64,000 nucleotides of DNA from Candidatus Fermentithermobacillaceae bacterium (GCA_012837895.1 DUQH01000003.1:108831-172830); one strand, 5' to 3'; shown: positions 28,417 to 38,184, counted from the stretch's first letter. Notes: a model not told the origin generated them from the sequence alone. A program made the numbers and translations.

Positions 28417-30072
28417 CTAGATAAGCGTCAGGTTGCACATTACCAGGGGTTTCCTGCCTAGTTCATTCCTGAACAGCCGCCTGATTACAGCAGCCAATTC
28501 ATCCTCTACATATTCCTTGTCCTGCAATTCTTCCCTGGACAATGTAGATAGGTACGCCCTGGTTACGTTAATCACTTCAGACGCAACTGCTTCCTGATGC
28601 TTGGTACCGGTAAGCCCTGCACTTTTCACTTCAGGCGGGGTGATAAACTCACCTGTGTCCTTGGATAAGACGCATGAAAGGAACACGGCTCCTGCTTCCC
28701 CGAGGGATTGCCTTTCTCTCAAAATCGGGTGGCCTATATCCCCCACACCGTAGCCGTCTACAAAGATGTCCCTGGTGTGAATGGTGCCCGTTATTTCTGC
28801 ATGGTCAGGAGTGAGCCTGAAAACAGTCCCGTTTTCGCCTACCAGCACGTTTGAAGGGGGTACGCCTGTCGCCATGGCTAGTTGGGCGTGGATGACAAGA
28901 TGCCTGTACTCGCCGTGGACCGGTATGAAGAACTTCGGCCTTGTCAAGTTGAGCATTATCTTAAGCTCTTCCTGGCTGGCATGGCCTGACACGTGCACCC
29001 CTGACTCGGGAGTGTATATCACTTCAGCCCCCTGCCTAAACAGGTTGTCTACAACCCTTGAAACGGTAGTCTCATTGCCCGGCACAGGAGAAGCTGCCAT
29101 TACCACCAGGTCGCCTTCAACGATCTTGATGTGCCTGTGTTCCCCCACAGACATGCGTGAAAGCGCGGACAGGGGCTCCCCCTGGCTTCCTGTGCTCAAA
29201 ATCACTATCTTCGATTGCGGGTAGTTGCGTATGTCACGAACATCGATTAGCGTGCCAAGAGGCACTCGCAGGAAACCCATGTCTATAGCGACATCCACCA
29301 CGTTTTCCATGCTGCGCCCGATGACGCACACCTTCCGCCCGTACTTGTATGCTGCATCTATCACCTGCTGGATTCTTGGGACGTTTGAAGCAAAAGTGGT
29401 AACAATAATCCTGCCTCTTGCCCGGTAGAAAACCCGGGAAAGGTTCTCTCCTACCACCCTCTCTGATGGGGTATATCCGGGTCTGTCTGCATGGGTGCTG
29501 TCAGACAGAAGTGCAAGCAATCCCCGTTCGCCTACTTCAGCAAGGCGATGATAATCGGGCACTTCCCCGTCAACAGGAGTTTGGTCGAGTTTGAAGTCTC
29601 CTGTAAAAACGACAGTCCCGCACGGCGTATGTATGATCAAGCCTGCACTGTCTGAAACTGAATGGGTCATCCTCACAAACTCAACTTGCAGCGACCCAAC
29701 TTCCACAACGTCCCTGGGAGCGACCACCCGGAAGTCGAAGGGGCCTTCAAAGTTCTCGTCCATTTTCCTTCTGGCAAGCCCAAGGGTAAGTTTAGTGCCG
29801 TATACAGGCACGTTTACCTCCTTCAACACAAAGGGCAACGCACCAACGTGGTCTTCATGCCCATGTGTCAGGAATATCCCCCGCACCCGGTCTTTTCTTT
29901 CGACCAAGTATGATATATCGGGGATCACGAAATCCACGCCGAGCATTTCGTCTTTAGGAAAAGCCAGCCCGCAGTCAATGGCGATAATGTCAGGGCCCGA
30001 TTCGAGAAGCATAAGATTCTTACCGATTTCGCCCAAGCCGCCTAACGCTACCAACCGTATCTCTCTAGTCAT
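28417..30072 (-). CDS. rnj: Ribonuclease J
   Basis: A metallo-beta-lactamase/beta-CASP ribonuclease with endo- and 5'-exonuclease activity, central to mRNA decay in Firmicutes. 551 residues. The zinc motif is [13 protein letters not shown] (H70-x-H72-x-D74-H75). Further ligands are in [13 protein letters not shown], with the beta-CASP blocks [12 protein letters not shown] and [15 protein letters not shown], and the C-terminal [14 protein letters not shown] motif is [14 protein letters not shown]. Start ATG at 30072 with GGTGAGG just upstream. Only one RNase J is seen here; whether a second paralogue exists elsewhere is unknown. Confidence 0.95.
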   Translation of the reverse strand: MTREIRLVALGGLGEIGKNLMLLESGPDIIAIDCGLAFPKDEMLGVDFVIPDISYLVERKDRVRGIFLTHGHEDHVGALPFVLKEVNVPVYGTKLTLGLARRKMDENFEGPFDFRVVAPRDVVEVGSLQVEFVRMTHSVSDSAGLIIHTPCGTVVFTGDFKLDQTPVDGEVPDYHRLAEVGERGLLALLSDSTHADRPGYTPSERVVGENLSRVFYRARGRIIVTTFASNVPRIQQVIDAAYKYGRKVCVIGRSMENVVDVAIDMGFLRVPLGTLIDVRDIRNYPQSKIVILSTGSQGEPLSALSRMSVGEHRHIKIVEGDLVVMAASPVPGNETTVSRVVDNLFRQGAEVIYTPESGVHVSGHASQEELKIMLNLTRPKFFIPVHGEYRHLVIHAQLAMATGVPPSNVLVGENGTVFRLTPDHAEITGTIHTRDIFVDGYGVGDIGHPILRERQSLGEAGAVFLSCVLSKDTGEFITPPEVKSAGLTGTKHQEAVASEVINVTRAYLSTLSREELQDKEYVEDELAAVIRRLFRNELGRKPLVMCNLTLI

Positions 30073-30130
30073 ATTGCCTCACCAAATGCTAGTATAGCCC
30101 GGATTGAACAGGAATGCCAGAACGTGGTTA

Positions 30131-30159
30131 AAGTTTCAGGGCGGCAGCTTGTGCCGCCC
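30131..30159 (-). terminator. Hairpin after the stress-protein gene
   Basis: GGGCGGCA (30139-30146) and TGCCGCCC (30152-30159) form an 8-bp GC-rich stem with a 5-nt loop, 25 nt after the stop of the gene at 30184. On the minus strand it is followed by TGAAACTTT, a poor U tract, so termination may be weak. Confidence 0.5.
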
Positions 30160-30183
30160 GTGATTTATGCCGTGCCGAGAACC

Positions 30184-30669
30184 CTAGTGGGTCTCTACCT
30201 CTCTTGCGCCGCGCCGCCTGAAAATATCTGCTGCTTCGTTAATCTTCGTGTCGTCGGCTCTTACCATGGCGACTATTTTACCTTCCCTGACCCTTTGCTC
30301 AAACCTCTGGCCTACGTCTTCAGGAATGCCCCAGTCGATCAAGCCTCCTGCTATTCCGCCGGTAACTGCCCCGCTCAGCGCTGCTGCAATCGGTCCTGCT
30401 GCTACAACCGGACCTATACCCGGGATAGCCAGCGCCCCGACCCCGGCAAGCAGGCCTGCGACCCCGCCAATAGCTCCGCCTGTGGCAATCCCGCCTGAAA
30501 TATCCTGCCCTGCTTCCATGTCATCTCTTGACCGGGAACCCCTTCCGGCCGTAGATTCCCTGGCAACTATACTGATTTCTTCCTTGTTGAATCCCTGTCT
30601 TTGTAGATCATCCACGGCCCTCTCAGCTTGCGAGGTATTCTCGAATACTCCCAAGACAGTCTTGCGCAT
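30184..30669 (-). CDS. General stress protein (YflT/DUF1269-like) with glycine-zipper core
   Basis: 161 residues. The N-terminus (TVLGVFENTSQAERAVDDLQ) is the domain found in Bacillus general stress protein 17M/YflT. The middle, about residues 57-115, is a Gly/Ala-rich hydrophobic stretch (GGIATGGAIGGVAGLLAGVG) of the glycine-zipper kind that may insert in a membrane. The C-terminus returns to a soluble fold (GKIVAMVRADDTKINEA). Function is not established for the family. GGAGGTG is 11 nt before the ATG. It is monocistronic as far as can be seen. Confidence 0.75.
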   Translation of the reverse strand: MRKTVLGVFENTSQAERAVDDLQRQGFNKEEISIVARESTAGRGSRSRDDMEAGQDISGGIATGGAIGGVAGLLAGVGALAIPGIGPVVAAGPIAAALSGAVTGGIAGGLIDWGIPEDVGQRFEQRVREGKIVAMVRADDTKINEAADIFRRRGAREVETH

Positions 30670-30814
30670 CTGCTACGTACACCTCCAATGTTGAAACTCC
30701 AAGCTAGTGTCCCCTTTGAACTGCAGTGAAATTCAACGTCCCACGATTGGGCATAAAATCCAAAATCAAAAAATAAGTAGAAGATAGGCAAGGAGGTAGA
30801 TAAGGAGGGGGAAC

Positions 30815-31129
30815 ATGACTTATTCAATAGTGCTCACGCTTGTGGTTTTCGTACTGGTGTACGCTTCGATGAACGCAAGGGTAAAACAAATCGCCCGGGC
30901 CAGGAACAGGGGGTACCAGGAGGTCTCATCTCCTCTTTCAGAAGCTATCAAAGATTTTGTGGCGGTTGCAGGCGGAGTCTATCTCGGACTCATGGCACTC
31001 TCCGAGTTCTTGAAAGTGCCTGTGCCCATTGAAGCAGAGGTATGGGGATTCACCTTTGATCCCATAGCAGTGGTGGCAGTATTCCTGGCGATAGTTGCCC
31101 CGATGTTTCCGGCGAGAAGCAGGTACTAA
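30815..31129 (+). CDS. Small membrane protein, unknown
   Basis: 104 residues with a strong ribosome site (AAGGAGGGGG 4 nt before the ATG). It has an N-terminal hydrophobic segment (IVLTLVVFVLVYAS), a basic stretch (VKQIARARNRGY) and two more hydrophobic segments (VAVAGGVYLGLMALSEFL and AVVAVFLAIVAPMF). I do not recognise the family. It is a lone plus-strand gene between two minus-strand operons. Confidence 0.7.
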   Translation: MTYSIVLTLVVFVLVYASMNARVKQIARARNRGYQEVSSPLSEAIKDFVAVAGGVYLGLMALSEFLKVPVPIEAEVWGFTFDPIAVVAVFLAIVAPMFPARSRY

Positions 31130-31174
31130 GTTTGAGAATAAGAAATATGGGGACGTAGAGGCTGGAACAGCGTC

Positions 31175-31208
31175 CAAAAAATAAAGAGCAGGCTCACAAT
31201 CGCCTGCT
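31175..31208 (-). terminator. Intrinsic terminator of Spo0E-like gene
   Basis: AGCAGGC (31187-31193) pairs with GCCTGCT (31202-31208) across an 8-nt loop. On the minus strand the stem is followed by CTTTATTTTTT. It starts 8 nt after the stop of the gene at 31216. Confidence 0.8.
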
Positions 31209-31215
31209 AATCACT

Positions 31216-31473
31216 TTACCTGGAGTCATGCTTCTTCGCTTGTAGTTGGTACCACCTGTTCAGCAGACTATCCAGGTGCGCACTTAGTGCTTCTGCGGCC
31301 CTGATTTTGTCGCAGTTGTATTTATCTCCTATCTGGGCGTTTAACCGGCCGCGAAGCAGTTCGATCTCGTGAGACAGACGCTCTTCGCTTCCGATTATGT
31401 AGTCCCCCCCTACGCTCTTGTGTAGGACCAGTGTTTCCGCTAATAGGTCCTGGAAGAACCTAACTGCCAACAA
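31216..31473 (-). CDS. Spo0E-like small protein (sporulation phosphatase family), start uncertain
   Basis: The C-terminal part matches the two-helix Spo0E family pattern: LSHEIELLRGRLN, a loop, then ALSAHLDSLLNRWYQLQ, where LSAHLD stands where Spo0E proteins have SQELD. Family members dephosphorylate Spo0A-P and delay sporulation; the family call is by eye. The coordinates give the longest frame, starting at a TTG, but a near-perfect promoter (-10 TATAAT at 31473-31478) overlaps that codon, so translation must begin later. The only well-spaced ribosome site is a run of seven G 5 nt before ATA-ATC at 31398, which would give the usual size of about 60 residues. Confidence 0.6.
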   Translation of the reverse strand: MLAVRFFQDLLAETLVLHKSVGGDYIIGSEERLSHEIELLRGRLNAQIGDKYNCDKIRAAEALSAHLDSLLNRWYQLQAKKHDSR

Positions 31474-31501
31474 TTATAACCTGTCTTTGTCGAACTGGGA
31501 A
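31473..31501 (-). promoter_or_regulatory. Promoter of the Spo0E-like gene
   Basis: On the minus strand: TTCCCA (31496-31501), a 17-nt spacer and a perfect TATAAT (31473-31478). The expected transcript start near 31466 lies inside the upstream part of the open frame and argues for a later start codon. Confidence 0.6.
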
Positions 31502-31595
31502 GAGTTGTTTGGGAGTTTTGTCGGAATGTTACAATGTGCACTATGAATGGTTTACACGATTTGCCAATTATCGCCAACCGATTGCTCTCAAGACT

Positions 31596-32450
31596 CTAGG
31601 CGGTGATACGCAGAGCTTTAACTGTGGCCAAGTTGTCCTCATCAGCTGCGGGGGTGTCAGTGGGAGTCTCCATAATCCCCGGCATATCCGGCTTAAAACC
31701 GGTGTAGTTAATGATCGCCCTGAATCCTTCCAGGCCAATCCCGCCTTTTCCGATATGCTCGTGCCTGTCCCTTCGCGAACCCAGCGCCATCTTTGAGTCA
31801 TTGAGGTGTATCACTTCCAGGGTTTCCAGGCCCACCAGTTGGTCATAGGCACGAAAAATCTGGTCAATATTTCCAGGATCCGACAAATCATATCCCCAGC
31901 CAAAAGCATGGCTCGTGTCAAAACACGTCCCCACCCTGTCCGGCGGAAAAACATGAACCAGTTTGCCCAATTCCTCAAAAGCAGAGCCAAGTTCCCGTCC
32001 TTGGCCTGCCGTGTTTTCAAGCAGCAGCTTGACCGGTCCCGCGTATGTATCAAGCACTCGGTTGATGCTATCAATGACGCGGCACAGAGCTTGGCTGCTA
32101 TCCTCTGGCTCGTCGCGGTGCTTGTGCCCGATATGGGTTACCACAAAGCTAGCTCCAAGAACCTCTGCCCGCGTCAAGTCCTCTGCGAGTACTTCAATGG
32201 AGTAGGAGCGCTTGGCCTCATCAACCGAGGCCAGGTTGATGTAATAAGGTGCGTGGATCACCAGAGGCCTTATATCGTGCTCATCAAACAGTTGCTTCAT
32301 CCGTGCCACATCGCCAGCGTCAAATGGCTTGGCTTTACCGCCCCGGGGGCTGCGAGAGAAAATCTGCACCGTCTCGCAACCCAACTCAATGGCGGTCTTA
32401 GCCATTTTCTCCATTCCGCCTTGTATTGACATGTGAACTCCAAACCGCAC
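31596..32450 (-). CDS. nfo: Endonuclease IV (AP endonuclease)
   Basis: A TIM-barrel, zinc-dependent apurinic/apyrimidinic endonuclease for base excision repair, 284 residues. Signatures: FGVHMSIQGGMEK at the N-terminus, VIHAPYYINLAS, LLENTAGQGRELG, GTCFDTSHAFGWGYD, VIHLNDSKMALGSRRDRHEHIG and the C-terminal MPGIMETPTD with the metal-binding Glu. GTG start; the nearest purine-rich site (AGGGAG) is about 14 nt away, so initiation may be weak or coupled to pnp, whose stop is 23 nt upstream. Confidence 0.95.
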   Translation of the reverse strand: MRFGVHMSIQGGMEKMAKTAIELGCETVQIFSRSPRGGKAKPFDAGDVARMKQLFDEHDIRPLVIHAPYYINLASVDEAKRSYSIEVLAEDLTRAEVLGASFVVTHIGHKHRDEPEDSSQALCRVIDSINRVLDTYAGPVKLLLENTAGQGRELGSAFEELGKLVHVFPPDRVGTCFDTSHAFGWGYDLSDPGNIDQIFRAYDQLVGLETLEVIHLNDSKMALGSRRDRHEHIGKGGIGLEGFRAIINYTGFKPDMPGIMETPTDTPAADEDNLATVKALRITA

Positions 32451-32473
32451 TTAGCTGATTGCTCTCCCTGCTA

Positions 32474-34612
32474 TTACCTGGGTTTCCTGAACTTATTAGG
32501 CCTGTTGCGGCTCCTTGGATCCCGGTCTCTGCCTTGACGCCTGTCAGGCTGGCTGAGCCGGGTTGAAAGGTTAATCCTTCCCAGATGATCAATTTCGGCC
32601 ACTCTTACCAGCAGTTCGTCCCCGACCTCCAGCTTATCCCCGTCGCCCGGATCCAGATCATTGGAGCGAACTAATCCTTCCTTGCCCGGAAGCACTTCCA
32701 CAAACACGCCGAAAGGAGCAGTCCTTGTAACCTTTCCTGTGTATGTGGCGCCCACTTCAACGTCCCTGGTGAGTCTCTCGATGATCTCTTTAGCTTTCAA
32801 CCCTGTCTCTTCATCAGGGGCAGCTATGAATACCCTGCCGTCTTGTTCGATGTCGATCTTCACACCTGTTTCGTTGGTGATCTTGTGGATTGTCTTTCCT
32901 CCGGGTCCTATCACGTCCCTTATTTTGTCAGGATCTATCTCAATAACGATGATCCTGGGGGCATAGGGAGACAGTTCCTCTCTGGGCTTATCGATAGCTT
33001 GCAGCATCTTCTCCATCACAAACAGACGAGCTTCCCTGGCCCTCTCAAGCGCTGACGCCAGGATTTCCCGGGTGACTCCGGAGATCTTAATGTCCATCTG
33101 AAGGGCGGTTATCCCGTCTCTAGTGCCTGCGACTTTGAAATCCATGTCACCCAAGGCGTCTTCCATACCCTGGATGTCAGTTAAGATCACAGCCCTGTCT
33201 TCCCCTTTGACCAGCCCCATAGCTATGCCTGCAACAGGCGCCTTAATCGGGACTCCTGCGTCCATAAGAGACAAGGTGCTGCCACACACTGAAGCCATGG
33301 AAGACGAACCATTGGATTCAAGCACTTCAGATACGACTCTGATCGTGTAAGGGAACTCGTCCTCGTCGGGTATGACCGGCAAGAGAGCCCTTTCGGCCAA
33401 GGCGCCGTGACCGATTTCGCGACGCCCAGGGCCTCTCATTGGCCTGGTTTCCCCTACTGAAAACGGCGGGAAGTTATAGTGGTGGATGTAACGCTTAAAC
33501 TCCTCAGGTCCTGTCGTGTCCAATTCCTGGATGTCGCTGGCTGCCCCGAGGGTTGCGATACTGAGCACCTGGGTCTGACCCCTGGTAAACAACCCTGAGC
33601 CGTGGACACGCGGAATTACCGATACTTCACAGCTAACCGGCCTAATCTCCCCAGGCCGCCTTAAGTCAGGCCTGATCTCTTCGTCGAGTATCATTGCCCT
33701 TACTTCCCGCTTGAGTATGTCGTGGAAAGCTTCTTCGATCTCCTCTTCCCTCTCGGGATATTCTTCGGCGATCTGGTCGAACACGTCCTGAAGCACTGCG
33801 CCAATGGCAGCTTCCCGCTCAAGTTTGTCTTTGATCCTGATAACGTCCCTGAGCCGGGGAGTAGCTAGCCCATCAACCCTGGCCACTATGTCTTCTGCAG
33901 GAACAAAGAGCACAGCCTCCATCTTAGGTTTGCCGATCTCCCTTACAATCTGTTCCTGGAACGATACTATCTCCTTGATGACCTCATGGCCTTTCATTAT
34001 CGCGTCTACGATAATGTGTTCCGGAACCTCACTAGCTCCGGCTTCTACCATGAGGATGGCATCTTTAGTCCCTGCTACTGTAAGACTGAGTTTGCTTGCT
34101 TCTTGCTCCTGTACATCAGGGTTTATCACGAACTCCCCGTCAACAAGCCCCACCTCGACAGCACCTATAGGTCCGTTGAACGGGATATCGCTTACTGACA
34201 AAGCTGCTGAAGCACCGATCATGCCTGCAATCTCAGGAGAATGATCATGGTCGATTGACAGCGGTATGATCACAATCTGGACATCGTTCCGGAAACCCTT
34301 GGGGAAAAGCGGCCTTAAGGGACGGTCGGTAACCCTGGCCTGAAGGATAGATTTATCAGGGGGCCTTCCCTCACGACGCCCCCAGCTCCCAGGTATACGG
34401 CCTACTGCATACAGCCGTTCCTCAACATCTACAGTGAGAGGGAAAAAGTTAACTCCTTCTCTTGGCTCCTTCGATGCAGTTGCAGTTACGAGGATGGTAG
34501 TGTCCCCATACCTGACAACTACAGAACCATTGGCCTGCCGGGCAACTTTCCCGAATTCGAGCACGAAATGCTTGCCGTTAACCGGCAAGGAATATCGTCT
34601 AGACTCCTCCAA
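32474..34612 (-). CDS. pnp: Polyribonucleotide nucleotidyltransferase
   Basis: PNPase degrades RNA 3' to 5' with phosphate. About 712 residues: two RNase PH domains ([17 protein letters not shown]; later [19 protein letters not shown] and [27 protein letters not shown]), KH domain with [18 protein letters not shown] and S1 domain ([20 protein letters not shown]). The C-terminal tail is Arg/Asp-rich. The frame also has a GTG at 34621, but AAGGA directly abuts it; a TTG at 34612 has that site 9-10 nt upstream and is preferred. It follows rpsO, the usual order. Confidence 0.96.
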   Translation of the reverse strand: MEESRRYSLPVNGKHFVLEFGKVARQANGSVVVRYGDTTILVTATASKEPREGVNFFPLTVDVEERLYAVGRIPGSWGRREGRPPDKSILQARVTDRPLRPLFPKGFRNDVQIVIIPLSIDHDHSPEIAGMIGASAALSVSDIPFNGPIGAVEVGLVDGEFVINPDVQEQEASKLSLTVAGTKDAILMVEAGASEVPEHIIVDAIMKGHEVIKEIVSFQEQIVREIGKPKMEAVLFVPAEDIVARVDGLATPRLRDVIRIKDKLEREAAIGAVLQDVFDQIAEEYPEREEEIEEAFHDILKREVRAMILDEEIRPDLRRPGEIRPVSCEVSVIPRVHGSGLFTRGQTQVLSIATLGAASDIQELDTTGPEEFKRYIHHYNFPPFSVGETRPMRGPGRREIGHGALAERALLPVIPDEDEFPYTIRVVSEVLESNGSSSMASVCGSTLSLMDAGVPIKAPVAGIAMGLVKGEDRAVILTDIQGMEDALGDMDFKVAGTRDGITALQMDIKISGVTREILASALERAREARLFVMEKMLQAIDKPREELSPYAPRIIVIEIDPDKIRDVIGPGGKTIHKITNETGVKIDIEQDGRVFIAAPDEETGLKAKEIIERLTRDVEVGATYTGKVTRTAPFGVFVEVLPGKEGLVRSNDLDPGDGDKLEVGDELLVRVAEIDHLGRINLSTRLSQPDRRQGRDRDPRSRNRPNKFRKPR

Positions 34613-34638
34613 TAAGCACACTTCCTTTCAGCTTTCCG

Positions 34639-34911
34639 CTAGCCCCTCAGACCAAGTTTCTCCACTATTGCCCTGTAACGTTCAGGAGACTCCTTATGAA
34701 GGTAATTGAGGAGGGCACGGCGCTGACCTACCATCTTCAAAAGGCCTCTCCGGCTGTGGTGATCCTTCTTGTGTACTTTCAGGTGCTCTGTCAGATAAGA
34801 GATTCTTGCCGTCAAGAGAGCAATCTGAACCTCAGGAGAACCTGTGTCATTTTCGTGGCGCTTAAATTCATCGATAATAGCTTTCTTTGCGGTCGGATCG
34901 AAAGCAGTCAT
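34639..34911 (-). CDS. rpsO: 30S ribosomal protein S15
   Basis: 90 residues, the normal size. Recognisable are [40 protein letters not shown] and the C-terminal [24 protein letters not shown]15 binds 16S rRNA at the platform. GGAGGTG is 7 nt before the ATG. It lies between ribF and pnp as in most Firmicutes; a separate autoregulatory leader is not obvious. Confidence 0.98.
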   Translation of the reverse strand: MTAFDPTAKKAIIDEFKRHENDTGSPEVQIALLTARISYLTEHLKVHKKDHHSRRGLLKMVGQRRALLNYLHKESPERYRAIVEKLGLRG

Positions 34912-34982
34912 GTATTACACCTCCAAGAATATAGCTTACGCCTTGAACCCAGCACTGAGCCGGAGGTACACAGAGCCGAGTG

Positions 34983-35975
34983 TCAAGGTATATCAGCACT
35001 GAAAATTCTATCATACGCGCCTATGGGTGTAAACAAACCCCTATCATGGTAGTCTGTGCCGTGTGGTTTCAGGACTGCCAGGGCAGCTTCAAGGTCTGTT
35101 TTCATCTGCTTTTCCCGGTGAACCCTGGATTCAAATCTCCGTTCTCCCTTAATATGCTTCATGAAGAACAGTTGCATACCCTCTCCCTGTAAAGATACTG
35201 TCTGCAGATCCCTTGCGAATATGGGGATATGGACTTCAAGACTTGTCCCTAGGCTTACCACGGCAGGGTAAAGCTGCTTGGATGCTCTGGCCCACACTGC
35301 ATATACACCGTTTTTCGGCAAGAACTTGTCTGCAGGAAAAAGCACCTGCCAAGCGGGGATGCCGGTTTCCATGTATATATCTTGACCCTTGGTTGCAGGG
35401 CCGTAGATACAATAGGGCCTCCCCAAAAGCGCTGCGGCTCGTTCCGCATCGCCCTGGGAAAGCAATTGCCTAACCTTTGTGCTTGACACCACCTCCCCAT
35501 CGATTGTGTAAGGTGGTACCACGCTGACCTCAAAGCCCATTTCCTGTCCCAGCTTCCGGAGTACTTGAGGGTTACCCTGCCTCTTGTATCCGAAAGCGAA
35601 GTTGAACCCGCACACAATATGTTCAGCTCTAATCTTGTTGCGAAGGTAGATGTGAGTGAACTCCCTCGGGCTAAGCTGGGACACCTCCCTGGTGAAAGGT
35701 ATTGCCCAGAAATAATCCAACCCCATATCTTCAAGAAGAGCCTGCTTCTCTTCAAGTGGGGTGAGCAAAGCTTCATAATCATTGCCCGACTTGACAAGGC
35801 TTTTGGGATGAGGGTGAAAACCTGCTGCCATGACAGGCAATCCCGTCGCCGCCTTGATATCGAGGGCAGTCTCAAATAGCTGCATGTGTCCGAGGTGCAC
35901 CCCGTCAAAGGTACCGATAGCTGCGATCACCGGTTGCGCACCCACATCGACTTCAGGTGTTTCCACGATCCTCAA
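34983..35975 (-). CDS. ribF: RibF: FAD synthetase domain with degenerate riboflavin kinase domain
   Basis: 330 residues. The N-terminal FMN adenylyltransferase domain is intact: GTFDGVHLGHMQLF (residues 22-35), ICGFNFAFGYKRQG-type block and SSTKVRQLLSQGD. The C-terminal half should be riboflavin kinase, but the expected G-R-x-x-G-F-P-T-A-N motif reads GQDIYMETGIPAWQ, so the Thr and Asn that bind Mg-ATP are absent. NGVYAV and the LEVHI strand with the possible catalytic Glu remain. The protein may therefore make FAD from FMN only. TTG start; ribosome site AGGAAGAG spans the truB end. Confidence 0.85.
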   Translation of the reverse strand: MRIVETPEVDVGAQPVIAAIGTFDGVHLGHMQLFETALDIKAATGLPVMAAGFHPHPKSLVKSGNDYEALLTPLEEKQALLEDMGLDYFWAIPFTREVSQLSPREFTHIYLRNKIRAEHIVCGFNFAFGYKRQGNPQVLRKLGQEMGFEVSVVPPYTIDGEVVSSTKVRQLLSQGDAERAAALLGRPYCIYGPATKGQDIYMETGIPAWQVLFPADKFLPKNGVYAVWARASKQLYPAVVSLGTSLEVHIPIFARDLQTVSLQGEGMQLFFMKHIKGERRFESRVHREKQMKTDLEAALAVLKPHGTDYHDRGLFTPIGAYDRIFSADIP

Positions 35976-35981
35976 TATCTA

Positions 35982-37040
35982 TCACTCTTCCTGAACCAGA
36001 ACTTTTTCGTACTTGATTCTACATGATTTGTCTTGGGCCGTGACAGCCGATAGCACACAGGCAACTTCATGGCGTCCCGAGACGGGATCGGGATAGGTGC
36101 CGAAAAACACCCTTTGTTTGTCCGGGGTATCCACTGTTACCTGCTTAAGCCAATCCCTGACTTTGGCAGGGTCTGCGAAATCCCCTGCATTAAGGGGCCT
36201 GCCCCAAACCACTGAAGTAAGAGAGTCACGCTTTATTTCAAACAGGGGAAAAGCTGAAAGCACAGCATACGGGTCTGACAACAGATTTCTTAAAGAACGA
36301 CTTGGGAGCGTGTGCACCGGAATGAGTCCCTGCATGTCACCGGTTGTGCGCCGGGGCGTATGTGCCCGGCTTTGCCCACGGGGGTGTACGCGGGTTTGGC
36401 CTATTGAACCCAGGGGTACAGCATCTCTAAGGGTGAAATTGCCCACCCGGGTTCGCAGGAGATAGGAAACAGCGGCCCCGCAACCTAAATCGTTTCCTAG
36501 GTCGCGGGCAAGAGACCTGACATATGTACCCCGCCCAACTCCCAGCCGGAAAATCCCCCTTGGATGCGGTCCGGGTTTCCAGCTCAATAGCCTGAATTCA
36601 TGAACCTTTACATCCCTTGCGGGCGCTTCTACCTTAATGCCCCGCCTGGCAAGTTCATGGAGTCTCCGTCCCTTGACATGCACCGCAGAATACGCAGGCG
36701 GGTTCTGCTTTATACTCCCTGTGTACTTCGCCAGGAGCTTGGTCACATCTGCTGCAGTCAAATGGTCACACTCAACCCTGGAAGTGATGCGGCCGTCCAG
36801 ATCACATGTATCAGTGGCAACCCCGAACACAAACTCTGTAAGATACTCTTTGTCCTCATTCAAGAGGTATTCAGAAAGCCGGGTATAGCACCCCAGCGCC
36901 ATGGGCAGCACACCCACGGCCATAGGATCCAGGGTTCCAAGATGACCTACTCTTTCTTGCTTGAAAACCCGCCTTACCTGGAGCACTGCATCATGGGATG
37001 TAATGCCTTTGGGCTTTAGCACATTCAAGAATCCGTCCAT
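35982..37040 (-). CDS. truB: tRNA pseudouridine-55 synthase
   Basis: TruB makes pseudouridine 55 in the T loop. 352 residues, longer than most (about 300). The catalytic motif is GHLGTLDPMAVGVLPMALG (Asp near residue 40), with NPPAYSAVHVKGRRLHELAR and GTYVRSLARDLG. The extra length is partly a basic segment GQTRVHPRGQSRAHTPRRTT (about 36 335-36 400) between the catalytic domain and the C-terminal PUA-like region. Its first 16 bp overlap the end of nrnA, so the two are translationally coupled. Confidence 0.95.
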   Translation of the reverse strand: MDGFLNVLKPKGITSHDAVLQVRRVFKQERVGHLGTLDPMAVGVLPMALGCYTRLSEYLLNEDKEYLTEFVFGVATDTCDLDGRITSRVECDHLTAADVTKLLAKYTGSIKQNPPAYSAVHVKGRRLHELARRGIKVEAPARDVKVHEFRLLSWKPGPHPRGIFRLGVGRGTYVRSLARDLGNDLGCGAAVSYLLRTRVGNFTLRDAVPLGSIGQTRVHPRGQSRAHTPRRTTGDMQGLIPVHTLPSRSLRNLLSDPYAVLSAFPLFEIKRDSLTSVVWGRPLNAGDFADPAKVRDWLKQVTVDTPDKQRVFFGTYPDPVSGRHEVACVLSAVTAQDKSCRIKYEKVLVQEE

Positions 37041-38032
37041 ATCTCCAGACCATCCAGAACTCCAAATACCCGGGCCTTTGCTTGTTCAAAAGTTCCTTCT
37101 ATAACCGCCCCGGCCGCCCTTGGGTGTCCGCCGCCTCCCAACAATCCCGCGATCTTGGACACGTCTACCTTGGACCTTGACCTCAGGCTCAAATGCACAG
37201 CTGTCTGGTCCAGGCTCTCCTTAAAGCACAAAGCAACCTCCACCCCTGCAATGGACCGGGGGTAGTTCACTACTGAATCTGCATCTTCAAGAGATGCCCC
37301 TGAGTCTTCCAGCATAGCCCTGGTCACATCTATAGAGGCAAGCTGGCCGTTCTTGTACACTTCCAAGGTGTGCAAAGCGTTCTTGAGCAGCATCAGGGAG
37401 GAAAAGCTCCTTGCCTCATAAAGCTGGTCAGCAACCTGTGACGGGTTTACCCCCTTGTCTATGAGTTCTGCGGCCACATGGAAGCACCGGGGAGTGGTGT
37501 TTTGATACCTGAAACCTCCTGTGTCAGTGACCAGCGCTACATAAAGGCATGTTGCAATATCCAAGTTAATGCCGGCCCCCATAAGTTTGAGCAAGAAGAA
37601 CACCAGTTCACCGGTGGCTGCCGCGTCAAGATCGACCAGACTTATCTGGCCGAATCCGGAATTGGAAACATGGTGGTCCAAGTTTATCCAAGTTTCTGAA
37701 CGGGCATAGCTCAGGGCCTTGCCTGCCCTGTCTGGCCCGGTACAGTCCACAAACACAGTAACGCCAGGATCCACGTCTTCAGGTTCAATACATGAAACCG
37801 TAGTATGAAGATGTCTGCCAGGCAAGAAATCATACATAGCAGGATGGGGATCCTGTGATAACAATATGGCCTTCTTGCCGAGAGACGAAAGGGCCATAGC
37901 AAGCGCCAAGCCTGAACCTATCGAGTCGCCGTCAGGCTTCTCGTGTTCCAGGATAAGGATATCCTTGTTTTTTCTTAGAACACCCACTATCCGCTCTAGT
38001 GTGTCCCTGTGCGGGATTTCCCCTGTCATCAT
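37025..38032 (-). CDS. nrnA: DHH/DHHA1 phosphoesterase (NrnA-like)
   Basis: Bifunctional oligoribonuclease / pAp phosphatase family, 335 residues. The DHH domain has HEKPDGDSIGSGLALAMAL, VDCTGPDRAG and NLDHHVSNSGFG; VALVTDTGGFRYQNTT follows. The DHHA1 domain ends with GGGGHPRAAG. It degrades nanoRNA to mononucleotides and recycles pAp. It sits between rbfA and truB, its standard place in Firmicutes. ATG with GGAG 6 nt upstream; a second ATG immediately follows. Confidence 0.93.
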   Translation of the reverse strand: MMTGEIPHRDTLERIVGVLRKNKDILILEHEKPDGDSIGSGLALAMALSSLGKKAILLSQDPHPAMYDFLPGRHLHTTVSCIEPEDVDPGVTVFVDCTGPDRAGKALSYARSETWINLDHHVSNSGFGQISLVDLDAAATGELVFFLLKLMGAGINLDIATCLYVALVTDTGGFRYQNTTPRCFHVAAELIDKGVNPSQVADQLYEARSFSSLMLLKNALHTLEVYKNGQLASIDVTRAMLEDSGASLEDADSVVNYPRSIAGVEVALCFKESLDQTAVHLSLRSRSKVDVSKIAGLLGGGGHPRAAGAVIEGTFEQAKARVFGVLDGLEIWTDS

Positions 38033-38124
38033 TGCTGCTCCTGTGTCACCGCTCCTTGCCCTTGGCGCTTCGCCTTGCTCCCGATCCTTTGCTTACACTT
38101 GCATCTTACCTTTGGGCCTCCGCC

Positions 38125-38184
38125 TGTTCCGGTTATCCTTGTTCCGGCTATCCTCGTTCAGGCTACTCTTGTTCAGTCTCCTCT
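38125..38184. repeat. Four 15-bp tandem repeats across the rbfA stop codon
   Basis: Four 15-bp units (38125-38139, 38140-38154, 38155-38169, 38170-38184; first unit TGTTCCGGTTATCCT). They span the last codons and stop of rbfA and continue beyond it. In the rbfA frame each downstream unit carries its own stop (TAG, TAG, TAA), so the gene end has been copied. Confidence 0.8.

Noticed and set aside
31140..31180. GGACG/CGTCC hairpin as a plus-strand terminator for the small membrane gene
   Set aside because: The stem is followed by A residues, not T, on the plus strand.
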